Positions 36,883 through 49,056 of a DNA stretch of 64,000 bases are shown here, one piece after another. Source of the DNA: Phascolarctos cinereus (taxonomy: Eukaryota; Chordata; Mammalia; Diprotodontia; Phascolarctidae); assembly GCF_002099425.1 (NCBI RefSeq), contig NW_018343969.1:2194001-2258000 (forward strand). The letters are read 5' to 3'. How positions within the stretch are numbered: position 1 is the stretch's first letter; the number at the start of each line of letters is the position of its first letter. A program made the translations under genes and the position numbers. The notes under the pieces were generated by a model. The model was not told the origin of the DNA and searched no databases. It was given only the letters and a program-made list of their open reading frames with translations.

Positions 36883-37169
36883 ATTTATATTATTATTCTT
36901 AAAAATTTCCACAGATAAGGAGTTCCTCAAAAGGCAGCCCATTCTACTAATAGCTTAATAAATGCTCTGTCTCTGTAATATATCAGTCATCTATGTATTT
37001 ACTATCCACAAATCTATTTTTGTATGCTAATCATTAAAAAATTGAAATAATGGATGGCAATAATGACCTTCATCCTCATCTGCTCTGCACCACCTTCTCC
37101 CCAAAAAATCCTATTTATTCTATTCCCAATAGTCTTCCTTTTTTTCCTCAGGTTGACAATTAAAATGTC

Positions 37170-38130
37170 TACATTTATCCATCATTGTGACTTTGTTCTA
37201 GATGTTTCAACATTCTGGCCATCCTCTTTTGAATGTGTTGTAGTTCACTGACATTCCTACTAAATTGTGGCAAACAAAACTGAACATACTACTACAGATA
37301 CATAGTATGGCCCTAAGGAAAATTACTTTTCTTCTTATGGACACTATACCTATGGTAAAACAATTCAATAGTGTAATATAAGAGGCAGCATTGTATGACA
37401 GATAAAGACTTAGAATTGAAACCTAGAAGACCAGACTTCAAGTTCTCCATCTGACCCATCTGGCTGAGTGATAATGGGAAAGTCACTTAACTCTTTAAGA
37501 ATACAAGTTGCATAGAAGGCTCTGAATTATATTGGGAGAGGAAGTTCCTCATGTTGCAGTTGCCTATACTAATGAAATCACAGGTCTCTATTCCTAATAC
37601 TAGCTTCTGTTGCAGTGAGTCCCACAATTTGCTCATAATGATCTTGCAGTCCATTTAAACCCTTAATGTTTTGTTTTCCATGTAAAATTTTATTAAACCA
37701 TTTCCCAGCTATCCTTTATTTGTTCAATAGATTTTTTAACCTAAGTGCAGGTCTTTATAATTATTTTTTCAATGAATCTTGGTTTCAGTTTGTAAATCCA
37801 GGCTGTCCAGGTCTTTTCTGAATCCTGATTCTGTTATCCAGTACATTAGCTACCCCTTCTAGCTTTGGGTCATTCACAAATTTAATTAACAAATTTTCTG
37901 TGTCTTCTTCCACGTCATTGATTTTTTAAAAAGTTCTATTTGGGTAAAGAGCTCTACATCACATACAACAACCAATGTGACATTGATCCACTAACCAACA
38001 TATGGTGGTATGGAGTTGTATAATCAGAAAAAAATCTGCATATCCGTTATATTGTGAAGCCCATATTTCTTCCTGTTATCCAAAGGATATCATGAGAGAC
38101 TTTGCTAAATATTCTAAGGAATAAAAAAAT
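37170..38130 (-). mobile_element. CR1/L3-type LINE 3' part, split by a SINE
   Basis: Reverse CR1/L3: tctagatgtttcaacattct, gtggcaaacaaaactgaaca (left, 37170-37377), then ttgcagtccatttaaaccct, ttctgaatcctgattctgtt, gggtcattcacaaatttaat and atcatgagagactttgctaa (right, 37621-38130). These follow the RT C-terminus and 3' UTR in order. Confidence 0.7.
37378..37620 (+). repeat. tRNA-derived SINE with alternative tail, nested in CR1/L3
   Basis: aagaggcagcattgtatgac head; agtcacttaactctttaaga; tail with gggagaggaagttcctcatg and actaatgaaatcacaggtct. Confidence 0.7.
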
Positions 38131-39667
38131 GTCTATAACCACTCATTTCCTAAAATAGTAACCTTATCAAATAAGGAAATTGAGTTAATTTTGCATAATA
38201 TATTTTATTGAACATATGCTAGATCAATGAGTGATCATCATTTCCTTTTTCTAAGTGCCCATAAATCATCTGCACACTGGTAACCATGAAGAGGCAGTGA
38301 ATTCCCTGTGCTGTAGCTGCTATGGCACCTACCATTACCATGCACCTATCCCCAATCAGATGCAGTAGGTTGATATCAAAGATGGCAAAACAGATGGCTT
38401 TGTTATGTATACATCCAGAATTTGTTCTTCACAGAACTTCTCAGCTGGCTTTCTACAATCTCAGAGTTTTGCAGAACACAATTGCAGAAACATCATTCTA
38501 ATTCACTAAGCTAAATGTCCTAGTCAAAGGATTAAAACTAATAATGCAAGCAGATGAAAAGCCAAATATAAATCTTTATCCTCACATTCTTCCTTCTTGG
38601 TCAACAGATTACCCCATCTTTCTTCCAACAGTTAATTCAGTGAATACCAATTACTGATAACTTCTATGTTACTGCAAATTACTGCCAGCATTGTTATGGT
38701 TATTAACACCAAGGGAGAAGTATCCCAGATCAATTTGCCATGAAAACTAGGTAAATTTGAAAGCTTTTTCCTCTCTTCTTAAAATCAAATGAAATAACCA
38801 AAGCATCATTTCTGTTCACTATTAATTAATTTTCAAAACAATAACTGAAAGATTAAATTAGGTCATCAAGGGTGATTACTGTAACAATAAATTATACTAT
38901 GATGCAACTGGAGCTGGAAGCTATTTTCTTAGGCAGATAAACAACTGATGAATGCTTGATAGATCAATTTGCTTCTAATGTTGGCAGCTGCAAACTCAAG
39001 TGGGGAAAGGATTGTATTAACCATAGGAGGGATTTATGTGCTAAAGAAGGTCTTTTTTGACTATGGATGATCTCTATTTCAGTCTCTTGATGAGGTGATT
39101 TACTGCACTGTAAGTAGTTTGGTGAAGACTGAGAAGAGAAGGTACAAAATACAAGCTTTAATTCAATCTGAACAATCAAGAGGTAATATAACTGGAGAAG
39201 ATGAATGGGAGAGTTTCTAATGAGCTCTTTCTCGCTCTGAAATACAGATTAAACCCTTACACAGCAGGAATCATTGTAATGGAAGAAATTCAAGGATTTC
39301 TGAAGAGTAAAGCTTAAATTATACCAGCTCTTATGCTACAGAAAACCACCTAGTACTATGGCATCAGAAATGTAACTATTTGAAGATTTTTAGCTTTCGG
39401 TATGCTATGATTTTATTTAAAAATAATAGTATATTTTAATGGGCTTTATATGTGCTTTCTCTCATTTAGGGAAATGAAAAATTATCAATAAATATATTAT
39501 AAAGTCATAAGACCTAGTCTAAAACAGTCAATATTTTGTGGATATACACATTTAAAGTATTATCACACCACTTTATCATCAGTATATTAATCAATAATTC
39601 ACTAATTAACTAAGTTAAGCATATAATTTAAACATCTAAAATAATAAATAAATTAACAATATTTTTA
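38131..39667. other. Unassigned sequence
   Basis: No repeats recognised over about 1.5 kb. The stretch at 38860-39200 is of good complexity and could hold noncoding constraint; no coding frame convinces. Confidence 0.4.
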
Positions 39668-39918
39668 TCGTTCAGTTATTTTCAGTTGTGCCTCTTTGTA
39701 ACACCATTTGAAATTTTCTGGGCAAAGATACTAGAGTGGTTTGCCATTTCTTTCTCCAGCTCATTTTACAGATGAGGGAACCAAGATAAACAGAATTAAG
39801 TGATTTTCCAAGGGTCACATAGCTATTAAGTGACTGAGGGCAAATTTGAACTCAGGTATATGAGTCTTCTTGACTCCAGGCCTGGCACTCTTTCCACTGT
39901 ACCATCAAGTCACCCCTC
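39668..39918 (-). repeat. Mar1 CORE-SINE
   Basis: Reverse Mar1: tcgttcagttattttcagtt, ggtttgccatttctttctcc, cattttacagatgagggaac, tgactccaggcctggcactc. Confidence 0.9.
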
Positions 39919-40258
39919 ACTTAACATACCCAGCTGTTAAATCTGAACATTTATAAATATATGGACAGAGAAACACTCATGTAGAAATTCACAGGTTATC
40001 CATTTTTCTTAGCCTGATTTATTAGATTTTTCTTCTTAGGACTATTCATAAAATACAGCTAAATACTCTAATTATTCAACAAAAACCCAAGTGATTAATA
40101 AATAACACAAATTTTCTTTTCCCAAAACACACTGAATCTTCCTTGTCTTTGAATTACAACATTAACAATGGGCAAGAAGTATATAATTATCTCCTACCAG
40201 ATGGTTTTGTTTGTTAATAACCAAATTTGACCATTCCCCTGTTATTCTATTGATTATG
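39919..40258. other. Unassigned sequence
   Basis: Nothing recognised. Confidence 0.35.
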
Positions 40259-40402
40259 AGATCATATGATCATACAGCTAGGTCTAGAAGGCATCTTTGA
40301 GACCATCAATTCCAGTCCCTTCATTTTACAAATAAAGAAACTGAGGCCCAGAGTTGGTAGACGATTTGCCCAATGTCACAAACATAGTGGTAAAAAAGTA
40401 AT
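40259..40402 (-). repeat. THER1/MIR-type SINE fragment
   Basis: acagctaggtctagaaggca, gaccatcaattccagtccct, ataaagaaactgaggcccag; the head is missing. Confidence 0.75.
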
Positions 40403-40611
40403 GTAGTATGAGAAGTTATGGATATGTTATGATATGATATTCCATTGGAGAGAATTGTTGCATCAAGATGTCAAGATACATAAAATTATCCACTTACACA
40501 ATGAGTGGATATTTCTTTGTCTTGGAAAACAAAACACCTAATTTGTCACAGAAAATTGATTCTGATGACTAGGTAAGTCTTCCAAAATTTTTTGTGAAGA
40601 ACATTTTTGTT

Positions 40612-40662
40612 TAGTATATATACATACACACACACACACACACACACATATACATATACATA
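40612..40662. repeat. (CA)n/(TA)n microsatellite
   Basis: tatatacatacacacacaca run of about 50 bases. Confidence 0.9.
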
Positions 40663-40767
40663 TTTAAGTGTAGAGAGTGGAAGGTAAATACTGTTTTCTA
40701 TATCCACCCATATGCATATATTACTTACTATCTTTATCTTGATGTTAAAAGATTGGAATCCACCAAA

Positions 40768-40857
40768 TATGTGTGTGTGTGTGTGTACACATATATGTAT
40801 ACATATATACATATATATGTGTGTGTATATATATATATATATATATACACACACATA

Positions 40858-40905
<48 letters not shown>
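40768..40905. repeat. (TG)n/(TA)n compound microsatellite
   Basis: TG run at 40770-40786, then TA/CATA blocks, with a pure TA run at about 40866-40904 (19 units). Confidence 0.95.
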
Positions 40906-40909
<4 letters not shown>

Positions 40910-41611
40910 GGACATATCTTTATAAATAAAGTATTTGTTATACTATGCAAGATACTACACATTTTGAAAAGAACTCAGGAAAATGGTCACAATTTTGAAA
41001 CAAATTAAGCAACCCAATAATTTTTAAATGTTTTATTTACTAATCTCCCCAAATCAACAATGCTATCTCTGTTTAGGAAGTTTGAGATATAATTTAAGTG
41101 AAGCTGACCACCTTTGTATCTTTCCAACTGCCGATTCTCTTCAACATACTTGTTCACTTTTTATTAAAAATTAAAGTCAGATGCAGTCTCCTATTATTGC
41201 CACCATTCTAAATGCCAAAATCCCACTTAATCTCTGCTATACATTACAACTGATGGTTCCAATTAATAGGATATAGGACTGATCCATAATGTAAAGTGTT
41301 TGAATTTTTATGCAATAATATAATGCAGATTTCAAAGTTCATTTACATTGTTTCATAAGCACACATGCTCAGTCATGATAAGAAAATACTTTAAGAGATC
41401 AGTCATCTATACCTAACACAGATTTCTAAAAGTTGCCGCATTTCTTTACATACTTCTATCATTTCACCTTACTTTTAAAAGGGAATCAAAAATCTAGATA
41501 TATGTAGTTACTATGCCATCATCTTCTATATATTTATTTATCTACATGGTCATGATACAACTTAGAAATGCACCCCCCTTAAAAAATACTGCATATAGTT
41601 AAAATAACTAC
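40906..41611. other. Unassigned AT-rich sequence
   Basis: Nothing recognised. Confidence 0.35.
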
Positions 41612-41800
41612 ACTCATAGAATCTAAGAGTGGAAAGGGATTATGAAGCCCCTTCTAGTTCATCCCATCATTTTAAAGATAAGCACACTGAGATCCAGAAG
41701 GGTGAAGCAATTTGCTCAAAGAAGGCCACTTGGGTAGTTGATGGCAGAGTCTGGAGGAGAACCCAGGTGCCTGATGGCCACTCTCTTGCTGTTTCCACTC
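41612..41800 (-). repeat. THER1/MIR-type SINE
   Basis: catagaatctaagagtggaa, cccatcattttaaagataag, actgagatccagaagggtga, aacccaggtgcctgatggcc. It accounts for most of the 113-codon plus frame here. Confidence 0.75.
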
Positions 41801-41939
41801 TCATGACTTTCTGTTCTCTTTCACTATTTGTTTTAGAATTTATTTCTTCACCCAGATCACCAGTTTATGTTATGTACCAGTTGGATTTAAATGACAATCA
41901 TATCCCATTTATGATTTTTAAAGAATCTCCTAATTTTGA

Positions 41940-42072
41940 ATTAGATAGGTCCTTGAAGATAATTTTATAGAAAGAAAACTAAAGATTAGACACAAAATGA
42001 TCAATCACATTGCTGGTTAGTGGTAGAACCTGGGGTAGTACTCAAATTCCCTAATTTCTTCCAGTATATCAT
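41940..42072 (-). repeat. THER1/MIR-type SINE, diverged
   Basis: gataggtccttgaagataat, then a degenerate core and gtagaacctggggtagtact. Confidence 0.45.
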
Positions 42073-42149
42073 TTCTTAGAATCAAATTTTGCAAGGGATC
42101 TTAGAAATAGTTTATTTATCAATTCATTGAATGCTAATTATGCTGCTGT

Positions 42150-42540
42150 ATTACAAAAGACATTGGACTTAAGGTAAATAGATCTAGTTTGTTGTTCAGG
42201 CATTTCAATTATTTCTGACTCTTCATGACCCCATTTGGGGTTTTCTTTGCAAAAATACTAGAGTGGTTTGTCATTTCCTTCTCCAGTTCACTTTACAGAA
42301 GAGAAACTGAGGCAGACAGGGTTAAGTGACCTGCCCAGGGTCACATAGCCAGTTAGTGTTTGAGGTCACATTTGAACTCAGGTGTTCCTGACTTCAGGCC
42401 TGGCACTCTATCTACTTCATTACCCAGCTGTGCAGTAAATAGATCTAGACTGAAGGCTTTTCTATAGTATTAATTAGCTGTGTGATCTTCAGAAAGTCAC
42501 TTTAGCAATATAAATTGGAAATGTAATAGCAGGATGAATT
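42150..42540 (+). repeat. MIR-type SINE split by a Mar1
   Basis: Left, cattggacttaaggtaaata. Right, ctagactgaaggcttttcta and ttagctgtgtgatcttcaga. A Mar1 lies between, flanked by a 14-bp duplication. Confidence 0.6.
42188..42434 (-). repeat. Mar1 CORE-SINE with 14-bp duplications
   Basis: Reverse Mar1: ttgttgttcaggcatttcaa, gaccccatttggggttttct, gttaagtgacctgcccaggg, ending ttcattacccagctgtgc. Perfect flanking gtaaatagatctag at 42174-42187 and 42435-42448. Confidence 0.93.
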
Positions 42541-43331
42541 TGATGAAAATTTGCCTTTAATGGGTAGATAATCAGCTCTGAATGATTTAACTACATTTTC
42601 CAGAGCCAGTATCATTGGTTGTGGCCAAAATAACCCTAAACCACTTACTGTTTGACATCTCCAGTCAGGCATCATTTACTAATTCATGTGACTTTTTCTC
42701 CAAATTCTTATCAATAATCTGAAAAAAATTCTTCAATAAGATGCCCATATCATCAGACAGAAACATACCAAACTACTTGTGTGTTATACTCATGACCTTA
42801 AAATAGCCTAAGGAACAAAAATCACAACTGCCTATATGTCTTTGTGGAAATGGAAATAATCTGCTAATTGAAAATTGTCTGTTGTTCTTCTGAATACCCT
42901 AAATATTTTCTATTGCTACCCTCATTTTGGCATAAAAATTCTAATACCTACTTTGAAATTTTCTTCATGACCTGAGGACTATGTATTTCTAGTCAGGTAC
43001 TTTGTTACAAAGCCTAACTACCTATGTGTATTTTGCTGTTTTTTCTTCTTAGGCATCTTAGAAAAATCCTCAGTATTTATTCTACCAAAATACTCTTTTC
43101 ATTTATAAATAAGAACCTATATTGCTTGCCATTGATGTACACATTCCCCTTTATCTTCATGTTGGGTTACTTCATTCTTTTCCTTTATCAGGCAGTACAG
43201 CTGTTCTAAATTTGACTTAATCTTATTATTTACCTTTCTCCTAAACTCTGTCTCCAAATCTGAATATCATACATTAAAATTTGGATAAAGTTCCATTTGA
43301 CCCGGGGCTGGGGGAATAGAAGAATATGAGT
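42541..43331. other. Unassigned sequence
   Basis: No element recognised. A 61-codon hydrophobic frame (43024-43209, plus) is Leu/Phe-rich by composition only. Confidence 0.35.
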
Positions 43332-43565
43332 GACAGGATATGGAGCTGGAAAGGATCCCGCAAGCCACCTAGATACAAATTATAGGAGCATCAGTTTAGA
43401 GTTGGAAGTGACCTCAGAAAACACAATACAATTCCCTCATTTTGCAGATGAGAAGTATGAAGCTTCAATGGGTTAAGTTACTTGACCAAGACTGAACAAG
43501 TAGTAAGGGGCAGACTTGGGATTGAAACCCAAATTTTCTGACCCCAAATTTGCCATTTATATCTT
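43332..43565 (-). repeat. THER1/MIR-type SINE(s)
   Basis: A short first unit (gatatggagctggaaaggat), then a fuller copy: gtttagagttggaagtgacc, cctcattttgcagatgagaa, aacccaaattttctgacccc. Confidence 0.75.
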
Positions 43566-43589
43566 GGGTAGAATTAAATTGGAATACAA

Positions 43590-44005
43590 CAGGAAAAAAA
43601 ACAGAGGAATGGGATGTAATGGGATGAGATGAGATGGTTAAGGCATAGGGGTCAGTTAATGCAAAAATTCGAAGACTGGAGGTTGAGTCCTACCTGAGAA
43701 TCAAAATGAAGTCCAGTTTGGTTAGACAGTAGAATAAGGGAGGAGAAGTAATATCCAATGGTTGAAAAGATAGGTGGAGTCCAACTGTAAAGAGCTTTAA
43801 AAGCCAAATTGAAGAGTTTATATTTTATCCTTAAGATAGCCTCTTGATATTGGTTAATTGATGTGGTTAGAGTCCTCTCTGCTTAAGGAAAATCACTTTG
43901 TCAGATATGTGGAGGAAACACTGGGATGGAGAGAGACTGAAGGCCAAAAGATCAATTAGTAGGCTGTTGCTTCATTCAGGAAACCTTGAACTAAGGGAAA
44001 CATCC
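43590..44005 (-). repeat. L2 LINE fragment
   Basis: Reverse L2 RT C-terminal region: taaagagctttaaaagccaa, agtttatattttatccttaa, atgtggaggaaacactggga, aattagtaggctgttgcttc. Confidence 0.65.
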
Positions 44006-45262
44006 CAGTGTTAAGAACATCCATTTTACTTTACATCAGTAGTATCATTTTAATATCACACAGGTTATATATCCTTCCTTGTGTTAAATAACTTTGAGTA
44101 TTGCAAATTGTAAAATAGACTTTTAAATGCCCCTATACTTCTACAATAGAATACTTACTGCAACATGCCCCCCCTACACCACTTTGACTAAGCAATGTCT
44201 TGTGTCAGTGAATATATATCAAAGTTGGCACAAGGGAGCAAAGAGTATCTCTACCTTTCCAATGTGACTACTTTGTGATGTGCACAAGTGAAAAGCTACA
44301 GCCCCAGAATAAATATGAAATAAGAATGAATGAAAGAAAATAACCTAGAGTTTCCTCAATATCCTGAATTTTCAAACCTCTAGCTATACTCCTGCTACTA
44401 GGCTACCACCATTAATCCTCCACTACATGTGTTGTGCTGATGTTGCCTTCAACATTCTGCCAAAGTCAAAGTGATGGGAAGAGACACTTGGAAATGAGGC
44501 TGCACAGCAGGTGTGTTCTGCTTGGTTGCTGTGGGAACATTCATCAGGAGATGAGTGATTAATGAGTAGGGCTTCCAAAACAACTTTAAATATGTATTTA
44601 AAAAAAATAAATCAGTAGCTCACCATTCACCCCTGACATCTCCTTGGGATTATTCACTGTTTGATAAACATGCATCAAAAGAATTCTGTATTCTCATATT
44701 ATCTCTGGAGTTCTATTGCTTTGGGCAGCCACAGCATACCTTTCTGCTTGACATTTGAAGTACGTGAAATACATAGAGGACCTTTACACACATGAGTTAC
44801 ATCTTTATTATAGGGACCAGGTTTTGTAAATCTAAGCTATAATTGGGAAAGCCTGCTTAGAAGAGCATACTTCCCTATTCTGTTAATTCATTCAAAGGTA
44901 GAAGAGCCATGCAACTCAAACTTCAAGCTTTTTGAAAACTTTAGCTGGAGTATCTCCACTGATATCTGTGCAGCAATTACTTTCCCCTAACTTCAACAGT
45001 CAACCAAGTTCCAATTTTTTTTAAATAAACATAGCATCTCTAGCCATCTCAAGAGAGATCAAAAAATTCTTCCTCAAATTTTTAAAAAACAGATTTCAAT
45101 TCACTTTTATTTCAAAAAGGAACTTAGGATTTCCAGAACTTTTATGAATTGAGGGGGAGAATAATGGCTCAATACAAACAACAGGCTATCAAAACTAAAA
45201 AAAAAAAAGCCAATGACTAGACTTCATAATGTGAATTTTCTACTCTTCCCATACTTTGTTAT
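44006..45262. other. Unassigned sequence
   Basis: No repeat recognised. The part at 44440-44760 is complex, non-repetitive sequence of unknown role. Confidence 0.4.
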
Positions 45263-45500
45263 CGTGCTGCTACTACTAGTATTGCTGGTGCTACTGCTTC
45301 TATTTTAACTACTGCTCTTTCCACTACAATTGATGGTAAAACTGCTATCCCTGCTGCTGCTGCTACAACTACTGGTACTGCTTCTGTTGCTACTATTACT
45401 ATCGCTACTGCTCTTGCTGCTACTGTTGCTAACCCTACTACTACTGCTGCTGCTGTTAAAACTGCTACTCCAGCTATGGCTGATGTTACACTGGCTGCCT
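45263..45500. repeat. Degenerate (ACTGCT)n-type trinucleotide tract
   Basis: About 240 bases of three-base units mixing GCT, ACT and CTG. The three-base period leaves long frames open on both strands: Leu-rich on plus (45330-45569) and Ala/Val-rich on minus (45259-45510). Composition alone explains both, and no flanking coding context is visible. Confidence 0.9.
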
Positions 45501-47564
45501 CTTCCAACACTATTAAATCAGAAGTTCTCTATTTTCCATAAACATGAAAAATTTCTATCCTACAGTTAGAGATCAGGACTCAATCATTAATTACATTGAC
45601 ATAAAGAACATCTGGATGAGGTAATGCTCTCTCTCTCATTGCAACTCAGTACCTTTTCTGCAACTTACAATCTTTGCCTAGTGTATTAGGAGGTACTTAC
45701 TATCTACTTCCCCAGTTACACAGCCCTATACAACAAATTTGTATTAAAAATGCAGGCCCTGAAATGTCCTTGAGAACTCAACAAATAAAGTGTACTAAAA
45801 AAAGCCATCATTCCAAATATGACTGATGCCCATAATAGACTGACCATAACAATGACCTATTTTCAAAAATTAAGAAAAATGTTTTAAATAAATGTCCATA
45901 TACAAAATGCTAATAATCCCCAAGCTACATGGAACAAAAAATCTCTCAAAATATAGCCACCTAGCAAAAGAAATTAAATTCATGTGGGAACTGAGTAACT
46001 TATCAATACCATCATGCTGCCAGCTGTTAGAATTTTCCTAAATACACATTCATTAAACCTACAGAAGATAAGCTTATATCCCAATATATTTATTAATTTA
46101 AAAAGTCAATTATTTTATCCATTTTTGATAGTCAGCAGAATATTAGATGTAAGAAAATAATAGGTGGAAAGTGATTTATCCCAGGAAAAATTCTATCTGA
46201 ACTCCGTTAAAAAGGATCAAATCACAAAAACAACAATAGTTGACATGTATATATATATGGTGCTTTAAGGATTATAAAATGCTTTATTTTCCATTGTGTT
46301 ATTTGGAACTTCCACTGTCCCCTCAATCTATCATCACAGCTACCAAAGATACAATAGATATAGGAGTGACAGGGTATTCTGTTCAAGTTTGACAATTTCA
46401 GCACAAATCGAAGTGATTTTTAAAGTTCAATTTTACAAACCACTTGAATTCTTCTTGGAGACCCTTGGTAATGTTGGTAACCAATCACTTGGTTTTGTAT
46501 GTTCATTCCCAGCTGTTCTCTAAGTTGCATATGTTTGGAAAATCTCATAACTTACCAGAAATTATAAAGAATGATTAAGAATAATTGGCTAGTTGTTTTA
46601 ACGAATAACTTCCCTACATAGCAAGGCTTGCTTTGTGCAGAAGTGCTGTAATTCTAAATGAATTATCCTTTGCACACAGCATTGGTCTGTTGGTAGCTGT
46701 CTGAAACCACTTTGTAGTGGAAACATGTAACTGAAAAGCACGCAAATGAGTTCAGGTACAAAATAATTGACTTAAGAGTATATACATTTCTATAATTCCC
46801 AGCTCTTTAGTGAAGAAAAAAGAGGGGGAAAAGGAAAATTGTTCCTACTGTTTTCATGAAACCTGCTTTTCTCTATTTCTTACCCATCTTTGTATGGACT
46901 CAAATACAACTCTCTAAATGGAAAGCCCATAGTTATTTTAACAAGAATATTTCATCATGAAAATCTCCTTTCTCTCAACTGAATAACGCTTAAATGAAAT
47001 TTTTTTTAATTCTTCCCCCCCTCAATGTGTTCTTTATATCTAATGAAGGTCTCAGGCCATGTGACTGATCACATGACTTCTGAGGACTTACGGGTGACCT
47101 CATACTAACTACAGCTTTCCCTTTGACAGATTGCTAATCTAGTTATTTACTCTCCTCTGAGACTATTGAAAGTACAATAAACGATCATTTATTAAAAACT
47201 TAATTTTTAAAGGAAAATTGCTAAATGAGTGCTTATTTAGATATGAAGGATCCACAGTTATAGTGTACAATAACACAACTTTGAGAGTGAGAGTTGAAAG
47301 CACAAAGTGAAGAATGACAGGCTGACAAAGTCTCCACAACACATGCCCTGCTGTTCAGTAAGTTTGTTTACATTCTTCCTCCCACCCCCTCAACCTGCAC
47401 AATATAGATTAATGATTCTCACAGCTGAAAAAGCTTTGAAACTCTGAATACTGCATGAGGAGAATGCACAGAATTTGAAGTCCTCAAAGCAATGAAAGTT
47501 CATTGTTTCTCTCCCTTATTCCATTGGAAGATACTATTAAATGCTCTTTATTTCTTTCTTAGTG
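45501..47564. other. Unassigned sequence, about 2 kb
   Basis: No repeat family recognised. The 46600-46760 part is complex and carries homeodomain-like TAAT cores (for example aattctaaatgaattatcct), which could fit conserved noncoding DNA. No coding evidence. Confidence 0.4.
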
Positions 47565-47850
47565 AAAAGAGCATGTGTCAGGAATTCACAAGACTTGGGT
47601 TCAAGTTGAGGCTATACCACTTACTGGATTATGCATTACCATGGAAGAATTCTATTAAAATTTCTCTGAGCCTCACTTTCTTCATCTGTAAAATGGGGAC
47701 AATAATTCTTACACTTTCTTATGGGTATGCTGCCTAAAAAGCCCTTTGAAAACTCAAAATGTGTATCTCAAGGTCATATGTGTAGAGCTAGAAGAGACCA
47801 ATATCTAAAGCTTTATGAGTTATTACCATTATTAATGATACTTGGTGTGC
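47565..47850 (+). repeat. MIR SINE with an internal THER1-like piece
   Basis: gacttgggttcaagttgagg, cttcatctgtaaaatgggga and aaagccctttgaaaactcaa. A short gtgtagagctagaagagacc insertion follows, then the tail agttattaccattattaatg. Confidence 0.7.
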
Positions 47851-47944
47851 TGCTGGCTTTATTTATGGCATCCACTTTGAGACACAATTTATATCCTGAC
47901 CTGTCTTTACTTCCTGTATTCTATATGCAACACACAACTCATAA

Positions 47945-48140
47945 ATAGGATCATGTATTTTAGAGCTAGAAATGAGTTTAGAGGCCATAGAGTTCAACCT
48001 CTTAATTTTAAATATGAAGAAACAAGTCCAGAGAGGTTAAATAATTTGCCCAAGGTTATAAAGCTAGTAATCTACCAAGTCAGGATTAAAACTTGGGTCT
48101 TTTTAATTCAGATTTGGGTGCTCCATCCACCATGTCAAAA
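47945..48140 (-). repeat. THER1/MIR-type SINE
   Basis: tgtattttagagctagaaat, agaaacaagtccagagaggt, aatttgcccaaggttataaa, head ctccatccaccatgtc. Confidence 0.8.
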
Positions 48141-48883
48141 AGAATATTTTGCTCTTGGTTATGGCTTCATCTTTTAAAATTTTGTTTAAAATTGAATTTC
48201 TAAAGGCCTTCATCATTTTAAAAAATCAATTAAAATGTAATTATAAAAATCCAAATGATGAAAGGCAAATATTTATAGCATTGTAAAAGGTATTCTAGAT
48301 AGGTAGAGAATACAAAAATTATATATACATATATATATACACATGTACATGTATGTATGTGTATATATATATAATAATGTATATATGTATATATAATGCA
48401 TGCATTCTAATAATATTTTTAGAGAATATTTTACATGAATCAATTATCATTTGGTGACAAATAAGTTAAACAGAAATTAGTATAAATATGTTATGATTTT
48501 ATATACTACTATAACCTAAGAAGACTATATCATCTCTTTCTATGTTCCTTCTCTCTTTTGCCGTTTTGTTATGGTTAGCATATAAAACTATTATCATCAT
48601 ATTGTTTGAGGAAAATAGTTTATCAAAGATTTTTCATTTTCTTCCATGACTGTTAATTTTAAAGATCACATTCTTTTGTAAGGATTTTATATTTTATTCA
48701 ATTTTAAATTAATATACTTTTTTGTTTGAAATCCAGTTTAACCACTTTACAAGTCTTTATTTTCTACAAAGTAAAAATATAGCATCATTATAATGGTTTA
48801 TTTTTATAATTCAATCTTAATTATAAATATTACTAAATATCCCAAATGGACTTAGAAATAAAATAAACTTTTTGAGCTTTCTA
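48141..48883. other. Unassigned AT-rich sequence with TA/TG microsatellite
   Basis: Very AT-rich; tatata/catgta microsatellite at about 48319-48396. No gene. Confidence 0.5.
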
Positions 48884-49056
48884 CTGGTACAGTGGGAAGA
48901 GCAGTAGATTTGGAGACAAAGGAATTGGGCTTACATCCTGATTCTGACGTGGCAATGTCATTTAACCTCTCTCAGCCTCAGTTTCCTCATCTATAAAATG
49001 ATAAATATTGATTAGATGGACTTCGAGATCCCAGGTAGCTCCAAATCTATTTTCTG
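48884..49056 (+). repeat. THER1/MIR-type SINE
   Basis: gtacagtgggaagagcagta, cctctctcagcctcagtttc, ctcatctataaaatgataaa, tail cccaggtagctccaaatcta. Confidence 0.8.

Noticed and set aside
41629-41970. 113-codon plus frame as an exon
   Set aside because: Its first half is a reverse THER1-type SINE, and the rest has no domain or convincing splice sites.
45259-45569. Leu-rich plus-strand and Ala/Val-rich minus-strand peptides
   Set aside because: A three-base repeat keeps frames open automatically; there is no start context, splice signal or known domain.
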